Positions 1-5,290 of a DNA stretch of 5,440 bases are shown in pieces. The first letter of the stretch is position 1, and each line of letters begins with the position of its first letter. The stretch covers positions 1 to 5,440 of the forward strand of contig JAFGRZ010000241.1 in the NCBI GenBank assembly GCA_016934895.1, written 5' to 3'. The stretch is from Candidatus Aminicenantota bacterium. Its GTDB lineage: Bacteria > Acidobacteriota > Aminicenantia > Aminicenantales > UBA8522. The notes beneath the pieces were generated by a model. It saw only the letters and a program-made list of their open reading frames with translations, was not told where the DNA came from and ran no database searches. Both the position numbers and the translations under genes were made by a program.

Positions 1-430
1 CTACCTCCTCGGCCTTCTGGATGAACATCTCCAGTTTCACGTCCGCGCCCAGGTCAAAAACCTCGAATCCGTTGGCCGAGAGCATCGCCGCGACTAGGTT
101 CTTCCCGATGTCGTGGATGTCCCCTTCGATCGTGCCGATCACGACCTTCCCCTTGGACCGAGCCTTGATCTGAGCCTTGTCCAGCTCGGGCTGGAGGACG
201 GCCATCGCGGCCTTCATGCACTCGGCGCTGGTGATGAGCTCGGGCAAAAAGTAATCGCCGTTTTCCCAGAGGTCTCCGACCTTCTGGATGCCCGGCACAT
301 AGCCTTTTTCGATGACTTCATTGAGATCGAGCTTGGCCTTGATCGCTTCGCGGGCCAGGGCTTCCGCTTCGGCCTTCTCGCCCACGATGATCGCCTGACC
401 CATCCGGCCCAACAATTCATCTTTTTTCAC
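1..430 (-). CDS. Corrinoid (cobalamin-binding) methyltransferase protein, 3' part cut by window edge
   Basis: The visible part is 143 residues, beginning at a GTG preceded by AAAGGAG with 5 nt spacing; the C-terminal half lies beyond base 1. Residues about 1-88 form the helical cap domain (B12-binding_2) typical of MtaC/MtbC/MtmC-type corrinoid proteins and of the MetH cobalamin module, including the stretch LWENGDYFLPEL at about 54-65. The Rossmann-like B12 domain starts near residue 93 and carries the intact DxHDxG signature GDIHDIG (103-109), with His106 as the expected lower cobalt ligand. In this family the protein carries a methyl group on cobalt between two methyltransferases in the cytoplasm. 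It starts 19 bp after the homocysteine methyltransferase gene on the same strand, so that enzyme is the likely partner. The methyl donor cannot be told from this window. Family assignment is very secure; the specific substrate is unknown. Confidence 0.93.
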   Translation of the reverse strand, partial: MKKDELLGRMGQAIIVGEKAEAEALAREAIKAKLDLNEVIEKGYVPGIQKVGDLWENGDYFLPELITSAECMKAAMAVLQPELDKAQIKARSKGKVVIGTIEGDIHDIGKNLVAAMLSANGFEVFDLGADVKLEMFIQKAEEV

Positions 431-449
431 GGACTCTCCTTTCATTTTC

Positions 450-1328
450 CTATTTGACGACAGCCGCCATCCGGCGGATATATTCAGGATCCGTCCCGCA
501 GCATCCGCCGATGATATTCGCCCCGTTCTCGATCATTTGGGGGATATGCCGGAGATAGTCCTCCAACCCCTGGGAGTATGAAACTTCTCCCTCCTTGGAA
601 AGAGAGGGCTTTCCGGCGTTCGCCTGGGCGATCAATGGGAGGCTTGTTTTTTCCCTCATCACCTTGACGAGATCGGCCATGTCCGCGCTGTCGAGGGTGC
701 AGTTCGCCCCCAGGACGGGAACGCCCTCCTGTTCGAGCTCTTCGAAGCACTGGGCGACGCTGTTCCCCATCATCGTGAAAAAGCCTCTTGGGGTGCGGTT
801 GTAGGTCATGGTCACGAAGACCGGAATGTCCGTGACCCGACGGGCCCCCCGCACGGCGCAGAGCGCCTCCCTGAGATCGTACTGCGTCTCGATCAGCAGG
901 AAATCCACCCGGCCGTCGTGCAGGCCCCTCGCCTGCTCGGCGTACGCATCCTCGAACTGCCCGGGAGCGAACTCGCCCTGGGGATGGAGAAATTTCCCCG
1001 TCGGGCCGAGGCTTCCGCCGACGAAACATCCGGCCGGCTTGACCTCGCCGGCGATGATCGCCGCCGCTTTGTTCAGCTCATAGCATCTTTTGTCCTCGCC
1101 GTGAGAGGCCAGCTTGATGACGCTCCCTCCGAAGCTGTTGGTCAGGACGGCATCGGAGCCGGCGTTGAAATAGCCGGCGTGGATTTCCCGGACGACGTCG
1201 GGCCTCTCCACATTCCAGATCTCAGGACAGGCTCCCTGGGGCAATCCGCGGCGGATGAGCTCGGTCCCGAAGCCGCCGTCGAGGAGAACCCGCCGGTTCC
1301 GGATCAATTCCAGGATCGCTGCGGTCAT
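450..1328 (-). CDS. Homocysteine S-methyltransferase family protein (MetH N-terminal-like, zinc-dependent)
   Basis: This is a 292-residue single-domain TIM-barrel protein, matching the N-terminal module of cobalamin-dependent methionine synthase. The barrel opens with LLDGGFGTEL (15-24). The three expected zinc-thiolate ligands are all present: Cys210 in GANCT (208-211) and Cys276/Cys277 in GGCCGT (274-279). By family, it activates homocysteine thiolate through zinc and accepts methyl from a methylated corrinoid protein; the adjacent corrinoid gene fits that role. No folate-binding, B12 or reactivation domain is fused, so this is a split arrangement. The ATG start at 1328 is chosen because AAGGAGG lies 6 nt upstream; an in-frame GTG at 1346 would put that ribosome site inside the coding region. 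The thiol acceptor could be something other than homocysteine, since relatives act in methylamine, betaine or methylthio metabolism. Confidence 0.92.
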   Translation of the reverse strand: MTAAILELIRNRRVLLDGGFGTELIRRGLPQGACPEIWNVERPDVVREIHAGYFNAGSDAVLTNSFGGSVIKLASHGEDKRCYELNKAAAIIAGEVKPAGCFVGGSLGPTGKFLHPQGEFAPGQFEDAYAEQARGLHDGRVDFLLIETQYDLREALCAVRGARRVTDIPVFVTMTYNRTPRGFFTMMGNSVAQCFEELEQEGVPVLGANCTLDSADMADLVKVMREKTSLPLIAQANAGKPSLSKEGEVSYSQGLEDYLRHIPQMIENGANIIGGCCGTDPEYIRRMAAVVK

Positions 1329-1360
1329 GCCATTCCTCCTTGCCACGGTTTTGGCTTCTT

Positions 1361-1369
1361 ATTCTATCA
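1361..1369 (-). promoter_or_regulatory. Extended -10 promoter for the methyltransferase/corrinoid operon
   Basis: On the minus strand this reads TGATAGAAT: a TGn extension followed by TAGAAT, a 5/6 match to the sigma-70 -10 hexamer. No convincing -35 lies 16-18 bp upstream, as is common for extended -10 promoters. Transcription would start near 1354, giving a leader of about 25 nt that contains the AAGGAGG site but is too short for a riboswitch. Assigned by pattern only. Confidence 0.5.
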
Positions 1370-1414
1370 GAATCAACCGCGGGAAAACCATATGACGGCC
1401 CAAAAAAAGGCGGT

Positions 1415-1443
1415 TTGAAAAAATGGCCTTTCAATGCTAATAT
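1415..1443 (+). promoter_or_regulatory. Sigma-70 type promoter for the prenyl synthase/CYTH operon
   Basis: A -35 TTGAAA (1415-1420, 5/6 match) and a -10 TAATAT (1438-1443, 4/6 match) are separated by exactly 17 bp, with a TGC extension at 1435-1437. An A-tract at 1402-1408 just upstream could act as an UP element. The expected start point is about 1450-1452, and 1452 is the A of an ATG. It is divergent from the methyltransferase operon promoter, with the two -10 elements about 70 bp apart. Confidence 0.65.
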
Positions 1444-1451
1444 AGGGCCCC

Positions 1452-1541
1452 ATGATTCAGATCCGATCGTTCGAAAAAAGAACGGCTTCCTTCACCAGGA
1501 GCGATCCCGGCATCCCCTTGGAACTCGCCAACGGCCGATGA
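1452..1541 (+). CDS. Possible leaderless 29-codon leader ORF upstream of the prenyl synthase
   Basis: An ATG at 1452 sits at the predicted transcription start and opens a 29-codon frame. Its TGA (1539-1541) overlaps the ATG at 1538 of the prenyl synthase frame as ATGA. The peptide starts MIQIRSFEKRTASF and resembles no protein I recognise. It has no ribosome-binding site, so it would have to be translated from a leaderless mRNA. Its coding nature is not established: GC-rich DNA easily gives 30-codon frames. The reason to list it is geometry: start at the transcript 5' end, and stop overlapping a candidate start that itself lacks a Shine-Dalgarno sequence. Confidence 0.25.
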   Translation: MIQIRSFEKRTASFTRSDPGIPLELANGR

Positions 1542-2560
1542 GTCCATCCGCCCCTCTGAAAGCGCGAACCATGCTCGCCGAAAGGCCTGATCTCAGCGGC
1601 CTCTATAACCATATCCGGGATGAACTCGACCGGGTCGAAGAGAGCCTCAAGATGCTCTCTTCCTCGGCCAATCCGCTGATCGCCGAGATCAGCCGCTACC
1701 TCTTTCAAAAAAAGGGAAAACGCATCCGGCCGGCCCTCCTCATTCTCTGCTCCAAGCTCCTCCGCTACCGGGGGGACGATCACATCTTCATGGCCGCGCT
1801 GATCGAATTCATTCACACGGCCAGCCTGATCCATGACGACATCATCGACAACGCCGACCGCAGAAGGGGAAGGGACTCCGTCCACACCCGTTGGGGTCCG
1901 AACATCTCCGTCCTTTTGGGCGACTACCTGTACATCAAGAGCATCGGGCTTTCCCTGGAGAGTGACTATCCCGGAGTCGTCCGCATCCTGACCGATGTTT
2001 CATCGCGGATGATCGACGGGGAGCTCACCGAATACAGCCTGAGCGGCCATCTGGATACGGCGGAACCCGATTACCTCGAAGTCATCAACAAGAAAACGGC
2101 ATCCCTTTTCGCTGCGGCCTGTCAGATCGGCGCCGTTCTGGGGGAGGCGACGCCGGAGCAGGAGCGCCTGCTCGTTGACTACGGCCGGAACCTGGGACTG
2201 ACGTTTCAGATGATCGATGATCTGCTCGACTTCCAGGGCGACGAAGACGAACTGGGCAAGCCCGTCCTCTCCGATCTGAGCGAAGGCCGCATCACGTTGC
2301 CCCTCATTTATGCGCTTCGCACCGGCCGTCCGGCCAACCGCCGCCGGTTGCAGGCATTGATGCGCAAAAAAGCTCAGAGCCGGGAATCGAGAAAAGAGAT
2401 TCTGGAGATCATCCGGGGCAACGGCGCCTTGGACTACACCTACCGCAAAGCGGAAGGATTCTCCCTCCGGGCCCGCGGCCTCGTTTCCCTATTCCCGGAC
2501 TCGGCCCATCGGGAAGCGCTGAGCCTCCTGGCCGAATTCGTCCTGATCAGGTCCAGATAG
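1538..2560 (+). CDS. ispB: Long-chain all-trans polyprenyl diphosphate synthase (IspB/HepT-like)
   Basis: This enzyme condenses isopentenyl diphosphate onto an allylic primer to make the prenyl chain of a respiratory quinone. Numbered from the Met at 1571 (329 aa), KGKRIRP (48-54) binds substrate. The first aspartate-rich motif is DDIID (89-93), the KT pair is 175-176, and the second motif is DDLLD (216-220) followed by DELGKP. Alanine stands five residues before the first motif (A84), where short-chain enzymes have an aromatic residue, so a long product is expected; C35, C40 or C45 cannot be distinguished. The family length is about 320-330 aa. Starts at 1538 (340 aa) and 1571 (329 aa) are both possible: 1538 has the ATGA overlap with the leader ORF, 1571 gives the usual length, and neither has a good Shine-Dalgarno sequence. 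The frame is open back to 1340, but the promoter at 1415-1443 excludes those starts. The symbol is by family; ortholog identity is untested. Confidence 0.93.
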   Translation: MSPSAPLKARTMLAERPDLSGLYNHIRDELDRVEESLKMLSSSANPLIAEISRYLFQKKGKRIRPALLILCSKLLRYRGDDHIFMAALIEFIHTASLIHDDIIDNADRRRGRDSVHTRWGPNISVLLGDYLYIKSIGLSLESDYPGVVRILTDVSSRMIDGELTEYSLSGHLDTAEPDYLEVINKKTASLFAAACQIGAVLGEATPEQERLLVDYGRNLGLTFQMIDDLLDFQGDEDELGKPVLSDLSEGRITLPLIYALRTGRPANRRRLQALMRKKAQSRESRKEILEIIRGNGALDYTYRKAEGFSLRARGLVSLFPDSAHREALSLLAEFVLIRSR

Positions 2561-2573
2561 AGGCGGATCCGTC

Positions 2574-3089
2574 TTGCTCGAGATCGAAGTCAAAGCCCGG
2601 GTGAGCGACGCCGCGGCCATGCGGCAGGCCATCCTCCAATCCGGCGGGAGGCTGGAGAGAGACCGCACTCCCGAGGAGAACACCCTGTTCGACCTTCGTT
2701 CAAAAGCTTTGACCAAGAAAGGATGCGCTCTCCGAGTGCGCCGGGCCGGCCGCAAGGTGTTCCTGACCTTCAAGGGTCCGGCCCAAAAATCACGACGGTT
2801 CAAGGTCCGCGAAGAACATGAAACCGAAGTCCGCGATGAAAAACAGCTGCGGCGGATTCTGCGGGCCCTGGGATACGTGTGCGTTTTCCGCTACCAGAAG
2901 TCCAGGACGACGTTCCGGCGGGGCCGCGTTCGGATCATGCTCGACGAGACGGCGGCGGGTGGCTTCCTGGAGTTCGAAGGCGAGCGAAGCGACATCATCA
3001 AATGCGCCCGCTGTCTGGGGTTCTCCTCCGGGGATTTAATCAAACAGGACTACATCCAAATATTGAAAGCGCAGGAGAAAAGGGCCTAG
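2574..3089 (+). CDS. CYTH domain protein (class IV adenylate cyclase / thiamine-triphosphatase-like)
   Basis: This 171-residue protein is a full-length single CYTH domain. The defining ExExK motif is at the extreme N-terminus (E3, E5, K7 in LEIEVKA). Further charged strands that line the triphosphate tunnel follow: R54 and R56 in LRVRR, K67 in TFKGP, K109 and R111 in YQKSR, D124 in MLDET, and E133/E135 in FLEFEGE. The family binds a triphosphate and metal ions and covers adenylate cyclases (CyaB), thiamine triphosphatases and inorganic triphosphatases; sequence alone does not separate these, so the substrate is left open. The TTG start at 2574 is favoured because the next in-frame ATG (residue 16) would delete ExExK; GAGG stands 10 nt upstream. 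It lies 13 bp after the prenyl synthase, so it is probably co-transcribed with it. Its TAG overlaps the TAG of the convergent omega gene. Confidence 0.88.
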   Translation: MLEIEVKARVSDAAAMRQAILQSGGRLERDRTPEENTLFDLRSKALTKKGCALRVRRAGRKVFLTFKGPAQKSRRFKVREEHETEVRDEKQLRRILRALGYVCVFRYQKSRTTFRRGRVRIMLDETAAGGFLEFEGERSDIIKCARCLGFSSGDLIKQDYIQILKAQEKRA

Positions 3090-3502
3090 TCTTCTTCCTC
3101 GCCCTCTTCCCCCTCGTCCTCATCCTCTTCTGTTTCTTTCGATTCCTCGGCAGAATCGGTCTTTTCTTCTTCTTCCTCTACGGCTTCTTCCTCCGCCTCC
3201 TCTCCGGCCTCAACGCCTTCCCCGAAAATTTCCGTCTCAGCGGCGGACCCTTCGTCTTCGGCCTCGACGGCGATCTCCTCGCCGAGAAAGACGCGCTCCT
3301 CCTGATCCGAGGTTTCCTCGGCCGTGACCTTCAGGATCTCGAAATCAACGAGCCCCATTTCGACTTCCTGTTGGGCCACACGGACGAGGTTCTTGGATTT
3401 GGACTTGGTCCGGGCCTTGGCTCCTTTGAGAAGCTCTTTGGCCCTTTTTGAAGCGATGATAACGAATCGATACTTGCTGTCGATTTTATCGAAGTCTGTC
3501 AA
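3086..3502 (-). CDS. rpoZ: DNA-directed RNA polymerase subunit omega with long acidic C-terminal tail
   Basis: Residues 1-57 of this 138-aa protein match the omega core: KIDSKYRFVIIASKRAKELLKGAKAR (about 6-31), then RVAQQEVEMGLVDFEI (41-56). Omega assists folding and assembly of the beta-prime subunit and binds it in the core enzyme. The core is short, ending near residue 60. It is followed by about 78 residues with 41 Asp/Glu and few hydrophobics, almost certainly disordered and far longer than the tail of the 91-residue E. coli omega. The TTG start at 3502 is chosen because GAGGAGG lies upstream (11 nt spacing, slightly long) and the promoter at 3546-3574 covers the next in-frame TTG at 3574. 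It stands alone, without the common neighbours gmk or spoT. Identity of the core is secure; the role of the tail is unknown. Confidence 0.88.
   Translation of the reverse strand: MTDFDKIDSKYRFVIIASKRAKELLKGAKARTKSKSKNLVRVAQQEVEMGLVDFEILKVTAEETSDQEERVFLGEEIAVEAEDEGSAAETEIFGEGVEAGEEAEEEAVEEEEEKTDSAEESKETEEDEDEGEEGEEED
3090..3215. repeat. Polypyrimidine/polypurine low-complexity tract encoding the acidic omega tail
   Basis: On the plus strand this stretch is dominated by repeated TCTTCC, CTC and TCC units, the complement of GAG/GAA codons in the omega tail. The repeats are irregular but dense enough for slippage, so tail length may vary between related strains. Reading the plus strand through this tract gives a run of Phe and Leu that mimics a membrane protein but is not a gene. 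Confidence 0.6.
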
Positions 3503-3545
3503 CGAAGCACGTGCCTCCTCTTTCGATCCAGGGATGATGGCATGT

Positions 3546-3574
3546 AGAATAGCAGAAACGCCTCCGGAATTCAA
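3546..3574 (-). promoter_or_regulatory. Sigma-70 type promoter for rpoZ
   Basis: On the minus strand, -35 TTGAAT (3574-3569) and -10 TATTCT (3551-3546) are 17 bp apart with a TGC extension before the -10. Six consecutive A residues lie directly upstream of the -35 (3580-3575), a possible UP element. Transcription would start near 3539, leaving a leader of about 37 nt with the GAGGAGG site, which supports the TTG at 3502 as the start of omega. Confidence 0.6.
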
Positions 3575-3591
3575 TTTTTTGCCCGTTCATA

Positions 3592-3620
3592 TTCACTTCC
3601 CAGGGGAGGTGTGCTAAAAT
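3592..3620 (+). promoter_or_regulatory. Sigma-70 type promoter for the MinD-like / J-HTH operon
   Basis: The -35 TTCACT (3592-3597, 4/6) and -10 TAAAAT (3615-3620, 5/6) are 17 bp apart, with a TGC extension at 3612-3614. The expected start point is near 3627, giving a leader of about 30 nt. It is back to back with the rpoZ promoter: the two -35 hexamers are 17 bp apart, so the polymerase sites abut and may compete or share a regulator. Confidence 0.6.
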
Positions 3621-3658
3621 GGAATCTCATTTTCGTGCCAAAAAAGTGATCCATTCTC

Positions 3659-4609
3659 ATGTCTGAAGATAAGACCCGTCCCCAGGTCATCTGGGCGATC
3701 GGCGGCGGTAAGGGAGGGACGGGCAAGACCTTCCTCTCCGCCAACCTGGCCATCGCCCTCGGCATCGACCGGGGGGACGTCATCGCCATCGACGCCGACT
3801 TGGGCGGACCCAACCTGCATACCCTTCTCGGTGTCCGGGAAAACGGACGGGATTTGGGGGATTTCATCAGGAACCACGTGGGCCGCCTCGCGGACATCGC
3901 CACTCCGACCTCCTACCCCGGGCTGCGATTGATCCGGGGAAGCGAAAGCACGTTGTTCTTGGCCAACCTCAACCACTACAAAAAGCTGAAACTGATCCGG
4001 CAGATCAAGAGTCTGCCGGCCAAAAGGGTGATCATCGATCTGGGAACGGGAAGCGCTTACAACACCCTCGATCTGTTCGTCGTCGCCCGTCCCGGAATCC
4101 TCGTCGTCACGCCCGAGCCGACCTCCATCGAGAACACCTACCTGTTCCTGCGGACTTGCGCCCTCAGGATCCTCAACGCGTACGCCCGCTATTTCGAGAT
4201 CGCGGACTTCGGGCAGAGAGTCCGGGAGGGATTCGAATCGCGCTCCACTTCCCTGAGGTCGTTCCTGGAGACTCTGACAGCGCGCGACGGGTCGGCCGGC
4301 CAGGTCTTGACCGCAGCCCTGAGAGGTCTCAAGCTTTATCTGGTGGTCAATAAGGCCCGGGATAAAAAAGACGCCCTTCTCGGCCGTTCGATCGTCGACC
4401 TGGTCCGCAAGTATTTCCTCATCAACCTGGAGCTCCTCGGCACCATCCCCTACGACGAGAGGGTCCATTGGAGCCTGAAGAAGTTCTCTCCCTTTATCTT
4501 TGAGTTTCCCGAGAGCGCCGTTTCACAGGCGATCCGGGCGATGGCGGAGCGCCTGGCTCAAGAGGAGCCGGCCGCCGGGGAAGAACAGAGCGCTTTGCTC
4601 CGGACGTGA
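3659..4609 (+). CDS. MinD/ParA-family P-loop ATPase (FlhG/MinD-like)
   Basis: This 316-residue protein belongs to the deviant Walker A group. GGGKGGTGKT (15-24) carries both the signature Lys18 and the catalytic-loop Lys23. DADLGG (45-50) is the switch I/A-prime region and VIIDLGTG (124-131, Asp127) is the Walker B region. TPEPTS (151-156) and the adenine-contact motif VVNKARD (229-235) follow. About 70 residues separate the last two motifs, roughly twice the distance in MinD, and hold a helical, charged insert. In this family ATP-dependent dimers position a partner on membrane, pole or nucleoid. I see no clear C-terminal amphipathic membrane helix; the last 15 residues are Glu/Ala-rich. The ATG is preceded only by a weak AGTGA. 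The J-domain/HTH gene starts 3 bp after its stop and is the likely partner. Not a chromosomal ParA by context: no parB or parS is visible. Confidence 0.9.
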   Translation: MSEDKTRPQVIWAIGGGKGGTGKTFLSANLAIALGIDRGDVIAIDADLGGPNLHTLLGVRENGRDLGDFIRNHVGRLADIATPTSYPGLRLIRGSESTLFLANLNHYKKLKLIRQIKSLPAKRVIIDLGTGSAYNTLDLFVVARPGILVVTPEPTSIENTYLFLRTCALRILNAYARYFEIADFGQRVREGFESRSTSLRSFLETLTARDGSAGQVLTAALRGLKLYLVVNKARDKKDALLGRSIVDLVRKYFLINLELLGTIPYDERVHWSLKKFSPFIFEFPESAVSQAIRAMAERLAQEEPAAGEEQSALLRT

Positions 4610-4612
4610 GCG

Positions 4613-5284
4613 ATGATCAAGAAGATCGAGGATTTGGACTATTACGAGATCCTGAACTTGACGAGCAACGCGTCACCGAAAGACGTCGGGAACTCCTATC
4701 TTTTGGCCGTTGCCACCTATCACCAGGACAGCCTGGCGTCTTATGGCGGGCTCATAGACAAAGAAAGGGACCTCATCCTCGACAAGATCGAGGCCGCCTA
4801 CCAGACCCTGCGTGACCCGGAGAAGAGAAAAGCCTACGACGCGCAGGTTGGAAAGCGGCCCCCGGGGATCCCGCTGAAAGCGGATTTCCGGAGTTCGACG
4901 AAGCCCCTGCAGATCGAAGACGCATCGGAAGGAAAAAGTCTCTGGGATAAAGTCAGGTCGGTCCTCGCTTCGGGCCGCCGCCGGAAGGCGGGCCGCGCCC
5001 TGGAAAACGAGCCTGGCGGATGGGGCCGGTGGAGCGCCGCCGACGATTTCTACTACTACGGCGACATTCTTAAGAAGCTCCGGATGAGGAAGGGTCTCAC
5101 CTTGGAAGATATCTCTAAAAAGTGCGGAGTCCCCCCGTCCCGCCTCCAATCTTTGGAGGAAGAGATCCCTGATCATCAATCCGACGGCGAAAAGATGAGG
5201 GATGTCCTCAGACGCTACGCGAAGTGCCTGGGACTCGACCCCGATAACGGCCAGGAATCATCCTTCTCCAGCCGCTTCGACTGA
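4613..5284 (+). CDS. Degenerate J-domain plus RodZ-like helix-turn-helix protein
   Basis: This 223-residue protein has two recognisable ends. Residues 6-78 form a J-domain-like fold: DLDYYEILNL at 7-16, and LRDPEKRKAYD (66-76) matching the last helix of DnaJ. The catalytic HPD tripeptide is HQD (37-39), so stimulation of an Hsp70 is doubtful. A basic, low-complexity linker spans about 80-140 (GRRRK at 121-125). Residues 149-184 form a helix-turn-helix of the XRE/RodZ type, with ILKKLRMRKGLTLEDISKKC followed by the recognition helix PPSRLQSLEEE. Unlike RodZ there is no membrane segment after it, so the protein should be cytoplasmic. It starts 3 bp after the MinD-like ATPase stop with only a weak GTGAG before it, suggesting translational coupling. 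The likely role is partner or regulator of that ATPase; whether the HTH binds DNA or protein cannot be told. Confidence 0.82.
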   Translation: MIKKIEDLDYYEILNLTSNASPKDVGNSYLLAVATYHQDSLASYGGLIDKERDLILDKIEAAYQTLRDPEKRKAYDAQVGKRPPGIPLKADFRSSTKPLQIEDASEGKSLWDKVRSVLASGRRRKAGRALENEPGGWGRWSAADDFYYYGDILKKLRMRKGLTLEDISKKCGVPPSRLQSLEEEIPDHQSDGEKMRDVLRRYAKCLGLDPDNGQESSFSSRFD

Positions 5285-5290
5285 GCGGAA

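Noticed and set aside
1329..1451. A cobalamin riboswitch before the corrinoid operon.
   Set aside because: The leader predicted from the promoter is about 25 nt, and no B12-box-like sequence was seen.
1467..1483. A small hairpin CGTTC-GAAAAAA-GAACG in the prenyl synthase leader.
   Set aside because: Only 5 bp of stem and no T-tract; too weak to call as an attenuator or terminator.
1340..1537. An N-terminal extension of 66 residues on the prenyl synthase.
   Set aside because: It crosses the 1415-1443 promoter, has no similarity to the family, and would make the protein about 75 residues longer than usual.
2879..3451. A 190-residue plus-strand frame rich in Phe and Leu that looks like a membrane protein.
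   Set aside because: It is the complement of the CYTH 3' part and the GAG/GAA-rich omega tail; the hydrophobic runs come from TTC/CTC repeats, and both other-frame genes match known families.
3503..3574. A 24-residue N-terminal extension of omega from an upstream TTG.
   Set aside because: The TTG lies in the -35 hexamer, and the GAGGAGG ribosome site would be inside the coding region.
3619..3666. A 15-codon frame before the MinD-like ATPase.
   Set aside because: Its ATG overlaps the -10 hexamer, so it would not be in the transcript.
3614..4468. A 284-residue minus-strand open frame.
   Set aside because: It is antisense to the MinD-like ATPase, which has complete motifs; the antisense protein is Asp/Gln/Gly-rich with no family resemblance, typical of a GC-rich shadow.
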